NCBI RefSeq assembly: GCF_000149955.1
Contig: NC_030991.1
Coordinates: 2,725,571-2,789,570, forward strand
Origin: Fusarium oxysporum f. sp. lycopersici 4287
Lineage: Eukaryota; Ascomycota; Sordariomycetes; Hypocreales; Nectriaceae
Direction of reading: 5' to 3'
DNA length: 64,000 bases
Position numbers and translations under genes: made by a program. Numbering within the stretch: position 1 is the first letter of the stretch; the number at the start of each line of letters is the position of its first letter. Below, piece by piece: positions 44,252-55,351 of the stretch. Under the pieces are notes generated by a model. That model ran no database searches and was not told the DNA's origin. It was given only the letters and a program-made list of their open reading frames with translations.

Positions 44252-45064
44252 CTATAGTGTCCTTAACTCTCTTGGAGTGCATTTTGACTCTCGATTGGGC
44301 AAGCTTGGATGATAAGGTGGTGGGCAAGCCTCGTGGCAAGATGCTTCGTGGTAAGATGGCAGGCGTACTTGGGTCAGGCCAGCTGCAGCCGTCGTTACCA
44401 TTGTTGGTCCGGCAAAGCTGAGCGTTGGAAGCCGATTTGCATTCTCAAGACGACAGGAGCACCATGGGCCTTTGTGTACGTCATGTTTGCGTAAATCATG
44501 TGACTTATCCCACCATAGACATGCAGTAACCCCCATCACATTCCACTTCGACGTATCCTCAAGTAAAGGCACTTCCTGAACTTTCTCTAAGAAACCTATG
44601 ACCTTTTCACAGCGGCAGCGCCCGGTATGAACCTGAGTATCCTTGAGAAATTTAAGGATATCTTCAGGTGCAAGGACTCTCCTGTCTTCAAAGGCCACCG
44701 GGTTGCCCTGGTTATCCAATACCTTGTGTCTCCTCCAGAGCCACGCATGCCCCAGGAGTGAGATTAGCAGTCTTCGCCGAGCATAGTGTAGTCTCTGCTG
44801 TTCTTCCGGGACTTTTCGACTTGGCGAGTAAAAGAGATTGACCATAAATGAAGATACTTTCTGCATACCTATTTTAAGGGACCCTTCATCTATCACTTTA
44901 AGAGAGAAAGAGCCATCCTTATTTAAGAAGACTGTAGAGGCAACAAGCCATGGAACAGGCTTAAGGTTTTCTAACGACTCAAGTTCTCTTATGACAGCGT
45001 CTCTCATTTCTTGAGGGCCACAGTAGATAGGCGCGCAAAACACCTTTTTGGGGAGCGGTATCAT
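44252..45064 (-). CDS. Hypothetical protein (270 aa)
   Basis: Single frame from the ATG at 45064: MIPLPKKVFCAPIYCGPQEM. The first 200 residues look folded and globular, with features such as VPWLVASTVFLNKDGS, RRRLLISLLGHAWLWRRHKV and TGRCRCEKVIGFLEK. The last 70 are Pro/Cys/His-rich and may be intron or UTR read-through (for example after KWNVMGVTACLWWDK). Family not recognised; no membrane segment or signal peptide. Confidence 0.5.
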   Translation of the reverse strand: MIPLPKKVFCAPIYCGPQEMRDAVIRELESLENLKPVPWLVASTVFLNKDGSFSLKVIDEGSLKIGMQKVSSFMVNLFYSPSRKVPEEQQRLHYARRRLLISLLGHAWLWRRHKVLDNQGNPVAFEDRRVLAPEDILKFLKDTQVHTGRCRCEKVIGFLEKVQEVPLLEDTSKWNVMGVTACLWWDKSHDLRKHDVHKGPWCSCRLENANRLPTLSFAGPTMVTTAAAGLTQVRLPSYHEASCHEACPPPYHPSLPNRESKCTPRELRTL

Positions 45065-46198
45065 CTCTAAAATGTAGCTACGACGAGGAGGTTAAAAAAG
45101 TATAAAGAAATATCAGTAAGCTTAAGTTCAGTAGATAACTTGCCATCTGGTCATCTGGCTCTTTATATTGAGTTTTAGGCCTGGCCAACAGCGTGCATGT
45201 CATCTGAAATATGACGACTAAAGAAACATACTGTCGCGGCCTCAACTTCCCGCATGACGGCACAATACCGCAATACATGACCTGTCTATCCTTCCCTATT
45301 CTGATTTTCAAACTTGAAATATACTACACCCACTTGCTCATTAATGCAATATGTATGCAAATTCGTTGATAGATGAATATGTCTTTCGATTAGAACTAGT
45401 CAAATCTTCTAGGAGACAGACGGTCAGAAGAAATTGGTCTCAAGAGGGGCTATTGATGGCCGAGCACAAAGGCACTCCCATGCTGTTGGGGCCGAAAGAC
45501 GCCAGGGGCCGTACCTGTCGTACTAGTCATGCATGTACTAAAAATATCAATTTGCCAACCGAACTGGCATGCGATACCTTGCATTCAAGGACGTTGCGCG
45601 TGGGATTTCGCTGCAGCAAACTACCTTGAAGAGTCGTTTAGAAAAGAAGCTAGAAGAAAAAATGAGGACCGGACTTTCGACTTGAATTTCTCTACACGTC
45701 ATTTCTTAACTGCTGTTGCTGCCCAGGCGGCAAACATGTTATCATCCAACGTTGGTGCTCTAGAGTGACGTGCTTTTTTAGGCTTTTCTTTCATCTGCTA
45801 CGGCTAAATCTATAATTGCCTTACGTGATTGTGCATCGCAAAGGTTATTCATTGAACCTTTTGCACACGGTATCTTCTTTGCTTTTGAAAATGGCATCGT
45901 CGTCCTCATGTCTTTACCCTCTCCTTTCCCGAGGTTCGCAGCAGCTACGCCCAGCGTCCGAAATTTCAAAGGCAAACTTTTTGGTTGGGCCGATGTGGCG
46001 AAATATAGAGCAGTTGGCCTGGCATGATTTCCTCATTACCTAAAACCACATATCTGGTCCAAATCGCAACCTGGCAAGTACGAAACTAGCCTACCCTACA
46101 CCCCTCGCATCTCGTTTCGACATTGTCAGATCCGCCAGCCGGAGAATCGACCTCCAGTTCGACCAAATCTAAGTTGCCTGAACCACGGATCCTCATCC
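45065..46198. other. Stretch without a firm gene; may hold first exons of the ankyrin gene
   Basis: The reading frame of the ankyrin protein stays open upstream of 46199 without an ATG, so its 5' exon(s) probably lie here. One candidate is an ATG-containing frame near 45816-46043 (ATG 45891), but no splice joining it could be proven. Confidence 0.35.
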
Positions 46199-47380
46199 GT
46201 GTTTTATGCTATCGTCCACTGCCGAGACCAGCATGATGCGTTGAGCATCCTCGCGGCTGCCAAAGAGGGAGGGGCCGATTTCACAAAATGCCAGGACACA
46301 AGGAAATCCCATCCTCTGTCCTTTTATCGCGTCGACGCAACTCTCTTCTCGCCACTTCATCTGGCCGCACGCAGAGGATTGGATGATATCGTTAGCTATC
46401 TCATCGACCAGGGTCTCGATGTCGATGACAAAGAGGGCCTGCATCTCACCCGAAAGACACCACTAATGGAAGCGATCCTCAACCATCAAGAAACGACAGC
46501 TGTGCTGATAGTCCGGCGAGGCGCTTCGAGAGGCCTATCTCCTCCAAACTTGGAGGCATTCCAGGCAAGCATACGAGAAGGTCTGACATGCTTGGTAAGG
46601 ATCATCGTGGAGCGGAACGGAGTGGATGTCAATGCCGACCTAGGATACGGATGCACTCCTTTGGTGCTGGCTGTCTGTCATAGAAAAGGACCGATGATAC
46701 CGACTTTACTGGAACAGGGCGCCCGTGCGCTACCTGCGATGCGACGATTTTGCAGTGACAATGCATTTTTATCTATTCTTTGGTTGCTAGACTCGGGCTC
46801 TTCACTTTTGCGGGGATCCCTGAAAATCGACGAGACGTCGGAGCTTATCTTTTCGATTGCCACGGAACGGGTGTCACCATCCCAGAAGAATCAGCAGATT
46901 CTTTCTTTGGAGAGGCTTCTGAAATTACTCTGCCATGATAGACAAAGTCTTGGAAATGTCATGGTATCTTCCGCCAGTGATTTTGAAGATTTCCTGGATG
47001 CCCTCTTGCAGACGGTATTATCCGTTGATCACACAGACACTCATCTTGCCAGTCTGTTCCAGAGCTGGGGTGCGCGAATCCATACAGGAGTTTTCCTTCA
47101 ATTATGCAGGATCTTGGGTTCTTCGCTCTTCACCGAAGATATCCGGCGTTGCCTCCGTCAAAATCCTGGACTGCTTCACTGTTTCGATTTCGTGCATCAT
47201 TATTCTTTGCATTGTTCAGGCCCAGCAAGAGGCTGGGCAGTCAGCTACTTTCTCAGTCGAGTGCCTAGCTACGCGATACGGCTGGTGCAAGAACTGAAAC
47301 AGCATGGTCTTCCGTTAACTCGGAGAGGCGTCGAGATGTTGGACCTATCCAGTTTGGAAAACGGAAACGCACCAGGATAG
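46199..47380 (+). CDS. Ankyrin-repeat protein, 5' end unresolved
   Basis: A 393-codon frame ending at 47380. Ankyrin units are clear near the start: SPLHLAARRGLDDIVSYLID, QGLDVDDKEGLHLTRKTPLM (with EAILNHQETTAVLIVRRGA after it) and a third, NGVDVNADLGYGCTPLVLAV. Later units are degenerate, and the C-terminal half (after about residue 190) is helical without an obvious repeat. There is no in-frame ATG before the first repeat, so the N terminus must come from an upstream exon. The partner protein is unknown. Confidence 0.65.
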   Translation: MFYAIVHCRDQHDALSILAAAKEGGADFTKCQDTRKSHPLSFYRVDATLFSPLHLAARRGLDDIVSYLIDQGLDVDDKEGLHLTRKTPLMEAILNHQETTAVLIVRRGASRGLSPPNLEAFQASIREGLTCLVRIIVERNGVDVNADLGYGCTPLVLAVCHRKGPMIPTLLEQGARALPAMRRFCSDNAFLSILWLLDSGSSLLRGSLKIDETSELIFSIATERVSPSQKNQQILSLERLLKLLCHDRQSLGNVMVSSASDFEDFLDALLQTVLSVDHTDTHLASLFQSWGARIHTGVFLQLCRILGSSLFTEDIRRCLRQNPGLLHCFDFVHHYSLHCSGPARGWAVSYFLSRVPSYAIRLVQELKQHGLPLTRRGVEMLDLSSLENGNAPG

Positions 47381-49588
47381 GGCAGCCCAGTCTGGATTTG
47401 TGGCTTAGCGCGAAGGCAACAAACATGGCCTCTGGCGCCGAAGGAACAAATACCCGTGGACTAAGCTCAAATTTGAGAGTTGAATATTAATCGAAATACG
47501 AGATACTGACTTCTCCCCTTATCATCTGCTTACAACTTGTATAGGGGTTCAAAAGTGCCATACCAGGTGATAGCGACTCGGTTCCAACGTTAGTGGGCGC
47601 TAGAAATCGACAAGCTCGCCAAGCACTCGGAAGGATGGCAAAGCCAAAATGGGCGTCAAAGCCAAAATCCTACACTAGGGGGTGTTGTTCGGAGAAAATA
47701 GCTGTCATCTGAAACTCTTCATTCCTGATGCCACAAAGCCGTCATGCTTTCTATCTACAACGACATAAGGATAGTGACAGCACCTTCCACCAACTTCCAA
47801 CGAGATGCTACTTGCCCTCATCCTCTGAATCCGTCTGAGTAATCCTGTCTTCATCCACAGTATGCTCTTCGCTAGGTGTACAAGGGATGACTTGTGAACA
47901 TGATAAATGTAGGTCATCCGATTCCATTGGTGCCGTTGGCGTATTTGGTGACTTATGGTGAGTGGCAAGCTTCCAATGTATACCGGGGCCCGGATGTGTC
48001 CGTAGCGAGTATATCTGGGTTTCTTGCGCCGGCGAACAAGGCGCTTGAGTATGCGAATTTCTCTGCTCAACTTCTTCATCTCCACTGCCAACTGCAGCAA
48101 CTGCGCAGGTTCAATAGAACTTTGAGAGTCTCGCAAGGCTGGGTTGAGTACAGACCTTGACCAGCATTTTGAGTACTTTCAAGATAACCGCTAGAAGTTG
48201 GATCTGTTGCCGTTGAGCTGACATCAAAAGATCTATCGGCTTGGTCGGGACACGGATCTTCCATGAGCGAGGTCCACAGGATGTCGGATTGCTGGCTGAA
48301 ACTCATGCCGGTATGATCGTTTGTAGGCTTGATTGCGCAGAATTTCAAGTGAATAGACGTAGTGACAGTAGATATAGTGATGGTAAAACAAGAGATGCAT
48401 GGGAAACAGATCATGATCTTCTGCAGGGCCGACCGTTTGTCACCTTTTAAATAGGGCCAACCTTTTGCTGTATCTTTACACCCCCTGAGTCGAACTATCA
48501 GTATCAGCAGGATTGATCCTGCATATCAGCCCTTAGGTCGCGAGGACCTATATCCCCTTGCCTTTCCTATTACATTTCTCCCCCGCCAAGTAAGTCATGT
48601 TACTTGTATGGTGTGCTTCTACATTTGAAATTCACGCAACTACTTGAGTCACCTTCCCTTTACTACTTGAAACATACATCCATTCCGGAACCAAGCTATC
48701 CCTAGTACCCAAGACGATACCACATCATCTCCCAGAGATTGAGGAGGCCCATGAAAACTGAAATTGGTTGAGCCTAAGAATCTTTCAGCCTGGCTCTGGT
48801 CTCGAGGCATACTTCGCTTATGGTGAGGATTCGGCTCTGCATGAGACGGCACCTAGATGGGCTATGGGGTGAGCGAGGCTTAGTGCACCTGAGGACTTGG
48901 TTCAGCATCAGAATATCATTCACGAGACAGCCAAGGATTCACAATGGTAACTGCTTGATGGGAAAGAGACAGTGGAGTCAGGCCGAGTGTTGTCCCGACC
49001 GTGGGTTTGACGCCCACTGCGGTACACCGAAGAATAATTTTTAAAGGCCTGAGAGCCTTCTTACCGGGATCCCTTGGAGCAAAGAGGTTCCTTACCGGTT
49101 ATTGGAGCCCATCCATACAGCTTCATCAAGGGGGGACGTTGGGCTATTAGAAAGAAAACCTGACGGTACGATGCTGCGCCGTCGTATCCCTGGTTGATGT
49201 GGTGGGGCTTCCAATGAGATGCAGTCCTCCTCACTTGACTGTTAACTACATTCTCCTTTATCCTTCACCTGTAATCCCACACGATGTGTTGGATGTATGG
49301 CGGACCTGTTGAAGTCATCAAATCGGGCGCCCTGGACTGTTCCATCCCCGAACGGGATTGGTGATTACTCCTAGATCATAATCACTTCGGCCCCACCTGA
49401 CCCCATCCCCGGCCCTTGCTAAGAGATTTGCTTATTCACCCAACATGTCAAGCGTACATTATACCCATACCGGTATCTTTGTTTCCTGATTCCTGAGTAA
49501 CGTGGTGAAGTACATAAATATCTATTAATACCCAGATTTCTCAAGATTTCGAGCAGTCCGGTATCTTTGCTGCTAGCAACATCTCGCA
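47381..49588. other. Long stretch with one possible coiled-coil gene
   Basis: On the minus strand, a frame starting MSFSQQSDILWTSLMEDP (within 48076-48414) and another (47705-48136) with a basic coiled-coil (LAVEMKKLSREIRILKRLVR) may be exons of one gene. I could not find a consensus intron joining them in frame. The rest, 48450-49588, shows nothing recognisable. Confidence 0.35.
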
Positions 49589-50593
49589 ATGCCTCATACC
49601 CAAGAAAACTATCGTGTAGGTTCGCCATGCACCTACCAGCAACCTCCTTTTTTTCTACTGCCACCCATCGAACTCCAGCAACCACAGCCCAACGCGCAAG
49701 CTTACTATCCTCAACTGATCAGCTCTCTCTATGGAAATAATCTAAGTGAGTTCGCTACGCCGTCATGCATCGACCCTCGTTGGCTTCATGATCTCTCTTC
49801 GACAGTAGGGACGTATCGATCGGCCGCCTGCCACTTATTTCATCCTGCCGATCAAACGCAGACAGTTGGTTTCAGTTCAGACATTCCCGATATATCTACT
49901 TTCACTTTCTTCGATGCAAATGAGATTATGCCCTCGGATTTGAGGCGTTCAGGGATCAACAAGTAGGAGCTAGTCGGTCACGGCCAAGAACCTCATAAAG
50001 CTGAATGCTGACCGACCAACCTTAGATTTCATTTATCGGTAATTTCGAAGAGCCCATCCCTTATTTCCAGAGTCCCAGTGACCACGCCAAGCAGTCACGG
50101 AGAGAACTCTTTTAATACCAAGCATCTGACTTCTAACGCTACGCTCCGTGAGTACAAGAGGGGGTCGAGCACGGAAGAACCGCAAAGTACCAGGGCTCTC
50201 AAAAGGCGCAGGTTCAGTTTGCCTCATTCCGAGCTGGACGACTTCAAGCTTCCCTATTTAGGGAATTTTCGATACGGGGATATGGACAACCGCAGAAAGG
50301 TCGCACTTGTCGACAACTCGTCCTCTTCATCACACCAGACGAACATAACAGATCAGGTGAGAGATTCCATATGCACCGCAAATGCATTAGACAGCTAATG
50401 ATCAGAATATTAGGGACAAGGCGATAAGGTCGATACGTTCGCCCAGGATCCGCTGAGACCCGAAATACCAGCAGGAGATGCCACTTATGCCATACTTGAA
50501 TTATCTAAGAGGTATCGTGTGGTCTCAAAGGAATCTATTGACATACTCTATGCGACAAAGGCTAGAGTTCCAGCGGAGACTGTCTTAAATTAA
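49589..50593 (+). CDS. Hypothetical disordered protein, three exons
   Basis: Exons 49589-49962, 50026-50356 and 50414-50593 give exactly 295 codons, with GTAGGA and GTGAGA donors and CTTAG/TTAG acceptors. The product starts MPHTQENYRVGSPCTYQQPP and is Pro/Gln/Ser-rich in the first third. It has a basic patch RALKRRRFSLP near residue 185 (possible NLS), an acidic/aromatic region (SELDDFKLPYLGNFRYGDMD) and a helical C terminus (AILELSKRYRVVSKESIDIL). It reads like a nuclear regulator without a DNA-binding domain. Family unknown. Confidence 0.6.
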
Positions 50594-51504
50594 TGTACTT
50601 ACTGCGGGTGGAGGATCTCACTTGCTTGTGGATCAGACCTGGAATGACCTTCAATTCAATTGGGTTCTTTGATGCAATGAAAGCAGTCTTCGCTTCGGGA
50701 CCCTTTGAAAAAGCAACGCCACAAAGGGTTGACGTTCATTTCAATTTATATACCTCTTAATGCTAGTTTCTACCCTTTTTGGCGATTACTTGTAGAGGAA
50801 GTGAAAGTCAGGTGCCCTTCCTCAGGTCTTTAAGTCATCTAGTCATCGCACTATATATACTCAGCCTTGATCATAAGAGCGCACCAGACTAGCTGAAGCT
50901 GTACGTGCTTAAATGGGTTACCGAACACCGGGGACTTGGCTAGGCGCGTCGACAAGGACAACAAGATCATTCGCGATAGGCAGAACTAGGGTGGCGTTCC
51001 ATTCCGATATCCTCCAAAGCGGAAATCAGTACGACTCATATCAAGCAAAAGACTTGGCCGCTAGATTTCCAATTGCTTCCGCGGGGAAGCTAGACCGGGT
51101 TTGAGAAAGGCAAAGCGAGAACACTGGAACGTGACAGTCAAGGTGTAGGAAAATATTCTCGTATGTCGAGATCACGATACTGGTAATTTCAAAATTATTA
51201 TTCATCGAGAGGCAACTGAGAGATATATCTTTACCTATCTTAAAAGATTTCTTGGACTCTCGGCGGAGACAATTACCACGATCCTGCACAAATGATTGAT
51301 GATAGTTAGCAAAATCGCCTTGTGCTCCTTGTGCTAGGCTCCTCTTTCGTGTTAGGTCTTGGCGTGCAGAACCGTTGTTCAGAGGTGTACAGAAGTTTCC
51401 ACAAACCCCTTTTTTGTTTCCCTCTCTGTCAACCATATCTCATCAACTTAGCAGTTAAATTTCAAAGGCAAAAAAAAAGGATTGAATCGATTGTGTATTA
51501 TGTG
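50594..51504. other. Spacer, no supported gene
   Basis: Small frames only (for example plus 50913-51104), without features. Confidence 0.4.
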
Positions 51505-52033
51505 CTATACCGCTTGACTAGTTGTGTTGTCAAACTGTTCGTTGCTTTCGGAGAATATGATCGATCGGGTCAACTCCGAAAGCACTGAGAATACATCGGT
51601 GTCTGAGAGGAACCTATTGAAGGAATCCCGCTCTGTGGCGACGTCCTCCACTTCCACGATGCTGTAAATCCTATCGTCGAGTTTCGTCCATCTTTCCTTG
51701 GCACTTCCTTGTGGTTGTGTCTCGTATCGAGCGACAATTGATTTGCGCATTTTTTCAATCGGATCTCCATCTGCAGACCTAGGTTGGAGTCCGCAGACGA
51801 GCACGGCATACTTGGAAGTCATGAAACACCCGAATCCCTCGCTCATCACTCTATGCAGGGTTTTTGCCTGCAGAGATTCTGAATTCTTCCAACCGAGATC
51901 TTTTTCGTCGTCAAACTCTAAGGATAAGTTGTCGTCGTTTTCGCGAACAAACAACACCCCTCCATGTGGTGCCCTGTAATTACCACGCAGCTGGTAACCA
52001 TTGCTTTCGAGGACTGTGCTAATTGGTACCCAG
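51505..52033 (-). pseudogene. 3' part of a gene interrupted by the hAT element
   Basis: Minus-strand frame reading PISTVLESNG at the hAT edge and ending at 51505. It contains GGVLFVRENDDNLSLEFDDE, VMSEGFGCFMTSKYAVLVCG and VEVEDVATERDSFNRFLSD. Together with 54852-54648, and counting the duplicated 8 bp once, the uninterrupted gene would be exactly 242 codons without introns. The part nearest 52033 is the target duplication. The family looks like fungal hypotheticals with a conserved N-terminal segment around I-V-x-G-x2-x-L; function unknown. Confidence 0.8.
52026..52033 (+). repeat. hAT target-site duplication, left copy (8 bp)
   Basis: GTACCCAG, identical to 54648-54655; 8 bp is the standard hAT duplication length. 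Confidence 0.95.
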
Positions 52034-54647
52034 TAGGGATGGGCACGTGCATAATACACATGTGTATTAAGCTGCTTTTTATTATAACGAAGCAGCATTT
52101 TATTCCTAATAAAAAGCGCGCTTTTTATTGCAATATTACGACCCATTTATGAAGCTGCCCATGGGCCATATCATACAAACAACCAAGCAAAATTAGGTCA
52201 ATTTTTCCCCCGCTCCTTCGCTCTCTGACCCATCTTCGACCTCAAGTGTGTCCACCACTGTCTCTTCTCCGTCGGAGGCGGGTTGGTGAGTGAACTCGCC
52301 GACAACAGCGTCAACTTCCAGATTTGATGCGCAATGAATTTCCATATACGTATCTTCGAGTGTAAGCCAACCGTCTTCTGTCAAATCTTCCCAGCTGACC
52401 ACCGTAGAATGATCATTGCGATGATCAAGAGGTTGATTCTGAGACTGCGTTATCCTCTCTAGCACCCGTTCGTTCATGTAGATGAACGCCAACTTGTCAG
52501 CGTTGGCTGGTGTGAGTCTGTTGCGTGCCTTGCTGTGGAGGAAGTTAACTGCCGAGAATGATCTCTCTGAGGGAACTGAATTGGCTATGGTTCCAAAGAT
52601 CCGGACTGCAAGTGCAGCCAGCTTGCTGCCTTGGTTATCAAGAAGCATCCAAGCATCTAATGGAGTCCATTCTTTTGAATAGACTAAGCCTCCTGCAGCA
52701 AACCGGCCGCCCGATTGTGCTCGGAAGTGGTTAAATTCTCGAACAATATTGATGTAGTCAGCAGGATTGACTGCTGACTTAAAGAACTGCAGCACTTTCA
52801 TCATCAGCTGTTCTTCAAGCTTAGTCCCGACTGTGTCAGGCCGTAATGCAAATCCCGCATAATGAATATCATATGTCTGTTTATCCATACGGTTTAACCA
52901 TACGGAATACAGCTCGCTGAAATTCACGTCTTGATGTTGCTGAGACTCGTCAAGTGCTTTCCATTCTGCTTTAATCTCCAGCCAACGAGGAATCACATGG
53001 CCGATGTGAGCCCGATCGGCTTCTGAGGCACGCTGACGACTGTTGACAGGCTTAATTATGGCCAAAACAGTCTCTAGGCGTATCCAGAAGTGAGGGTTAT
53101 TGACAGACTCCAGCACCTTTGGAAGAAGCTCGAGAGAGCCGGAGGCTAGCTCTGCCCTTACGTCAGGACGGCGAGCGTATGCTTGGAGAGGCTCTTTACA
53201 GCGTAAAACTGACTGTAAAGCATTGAACTGACTGCCCCAGCGTGTGATTACACTAAAGCGAGCAGTCAGCTATAGCTAGGAGTCAGAAAAACTGAAAGAC
53301 GCACGCAGATAAAAACGCCTTATGGTGGCCCCAAGCTGCCTTTTGTGCTTCTCTCAATCGAGCCAACTGCAGTTTCGACTTCTTGAAGAAGGTGACAATT
53401 AATGTAGCGCTTTTGAATGCCTCCTCAAAGAACGGCTGCTCTAGGATGTCCTTGATGAGTAGCTGTAGCCCATGTGAATCGCAGAGGGAAAAGAAGCAAT
53501 GTTGGAATTCCTTTCTTGCTGCCAAATGCACATGAGCTTTCCTCATCACGCTATCCGTATCTGTGCAAAACGAGTTAATTCGCAAGAAGTTGCCCTTGCA
53601 AATTATCTCCAGCTCAGGATACAAAAGATCGATGTAGTGCTCAGCCGTGTGTTGAATCTGTCCTGTATCAAACGTCTTCCAGTAGAACGCCGTACCATTT
53701 GCCACCTGTATCGAGATATTGATAATTCGATGACTTGTGATGTTGTCTGAGGCGTCAAAGATTACGTTGATATGTTCTGCTTGGTCGAGGATAGCCTGGA
53801 CTTGATTGTGGTACTGAGAATAAGTCGGGGCTAGCAGCCGCTGTACTCGGCGACGAGACGGTGGTTGCCAGGCAGTGTTTAGCTTGCTCAACAGAATCCG
53901 CATTCGTTTGGACTCAAAGAGGTTAAATGGACGGCCATCAGCAAAAATTGCTATAGCAGCAAGCTCATCAAGCATCTGCTTAAAGGTCTTGTCCACTACA
54001 GGAAAGTGATGAGTAAGTTGAGGCTGCTGAGACTGTTGCTGCCTTTTGTAATTGGGACAATGGCGAAGTAAGTGCTTCTTCTGACGAGTAGTGCCCTTGG
54101 TTATCTCGTGGCCGCAGTGCTTGCACTTGACTCTAGAGTTCTTGAAACCCGAACTAGCGTCGGAGGCAAGCGTGATAAATTCTCGGTGGACCTGGTGATC
54201 GGCTGGCCTTCCAGGGGTTCTGGGCATTGTAGAAGACACACGGAGGGTCTGAAGGTAGTGGGGAGTCGAATTGAGAAGTTTCAGGGGGATACATCGACAG
54301 ACGGTTGAAGGCTGTGGAGAAAAGGAGGTCGGAAAAGGACTTATATTGTTCCTATGCACTAAACCTATTATAGAAGGCGCTAAGCCTAAGATAGAAGAGG
54401 AAATGTCGCAGGGTAGGCATTAGTAATCTAGCTATATGCTTTAAGTAACTGTGCGGGATGGAATACCCCGCACAAGAGAAAACTTAAGACATCAATCAAC
54501 ACATTTGCTGCTGCTCATCATATTCACTCTAACCCTTTAAGCACGCTCAGTGCGACAGGAAATAATGCATACAAAGCGCGTCTTGCTTTAAATATTTAAT
54601 GCAAAAAGCGCATTTTATGTAATGATGCAGCATTAAATCCATCTCTA
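52034..54647 (-). mobile_element. hAT DNA transposon (2614 bp)
   Basis: Bounded by 8-bp GTACCCAG duplications. The ends are short imperfect inverted repeats, TAGGGATGG on the left and TAGAGATGG (read inward) on the right. Subterminal regions have several GCGCTTTTT/AAAAAGCGC-type words at both ends (around 52113-52125 and 54575-54620), likely transposase-binding repeats. It carries one transposase gene on the minus strand. The element has split a host ORF. Confidence 0.93.
52193..54227 (-). CDS. hAT transposase (BED finger, DDE-type, dimerisation domain); frame broken once
   Basis: ATG at 54227 (MPRTPGRPADHQVHREF). A BED zinc finger follows (CKHC..KHLLRHC, about residues 36-60). The catalytic core has FDASDNITSHRIINISI with the first Asp, then CTDTDSV with the second, and CDSHGLQLLIKDIL. 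The frame meets a stop at 53283. A second frame, open from 53269, continues with SVITRWGSQFNALQ and LESVNNPHFWIRLE, and ends with the hAT dimerisation motif SVPSERSFSAVNFLHSKARN. The change of frame needs a 31-nt intron (GTCTTT..ATAG), shorter than usual, or it is a frameshift. The copy is therefore recently active but may now be dead. Confidence 0.85.
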
Positions 54648-54655
54648 GTACCCAG
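54648..54655 (+). repeat. hAT target-site duplication, right copy (8 bp)
   Basis: GTACCCAG directly after the element. Confidence 0.95.
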
Positions 54656-54852
54656 TCGTTCTTTCGGGGAATGATGATTCTGAGAGGAGGGCGCTTTAGA
54701 CGCTCCGGAAAGGCTTTTTCGCCACTAACGAACGCCGAAAGCGTCCAAAAACCATCGACGATAGCGTTCGATTCGTCTAGCGCCTTTCTGAGGGCGCTTG
54801 GGTCACTAACATAACGTTCCAATGGGTCGAATGCGTTTACGCTCTCGCTCAT
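54648..54852 (-). pseudogene. 5' part of the gene interrupted by the hAT element
   Basis: ATG at 54852: MSESVNAFDPLERYVSDPSA, then LRKALDESNAIVDGFWTLSA, then RPPLRIIIPRKNDWV at the insertion point. The amino acids on the two sides of the element join as KNDWV-PISTVLE. It is the start of the 242-codon ORF described for the 3' part. Confidence 0.8.
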
Positions 54853-55275
54853 TTTCGGATAATGCTGAATAGTTTCGTGGGAAATCTTAGGCAAAATTTT
54901 ATTGTGGTCGATGGTCTCAATGAAAGCTAGTATTGTGTATGTAATATGTTGGCCTTTATCGGAAGAAGTTTTTTTTTTTTTGCCCCGCTCCATATCTCTC
55001 CGATTGGAGCTCGCCCCTCGACTGGGTGACCCACCATGAGATTACAGGACGAATCGATTGACGGTCTGATGTGGGGCAGCTGTAGGAGGTCATAATTATG
55101 ATGAGATGTAATCAACTCCCCTCTCAGGCCTTTATCAATCTGGATTTACTACCCTCAATGTCTTCCCGTCTTGGGGACGCATCACCATTCTCCGTACCTT
55201 TAAAACTTCCGTATGAAAGAGGAGCTCGTGGCGTTGGAACTCGTACGTACTCAGGAGGCTGCACATCACCGCCTT

Positions 55276-55290
55276 CATCTCAGCCTCAGA
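55276..55290 (+). repeat. Target-site duplication of the mini-LINE, left copy (15 bp)
   Basis: CATCTCAGCCTCAGA, identical to 55337-55351. Confidence 0.92.
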
Positions 55291-55336
55291 TATGTTATGT
55301 TATGTTATGTATATTTTTCGTCCGGGGGGCCGTAGG
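55291..55336 (-). mobile_element. 46-bp LINE 3' end (extreme 5' truncation)
   Basis: On the minus strand it reads CCTACGGCCCCCCGGACG, then AAAAATATACAT, then a (AACAT)n tail. The GGCCCCCCGGACGAAAAATA block is identical to the 3' end of the 10871-12157 element. It has perfect 15-bp direct repeats, the same length as at the larger copy. Confidence 0.9.
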
Positions 55337-55351
55337 CATCTCAGCCTCAGA
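55337..55351 (+). repeat. Target-site duplication of the mini-LINE, right copy (15 bp)
   Basis: CATCTCAGCCTCAGA. Confidence 0.92.
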
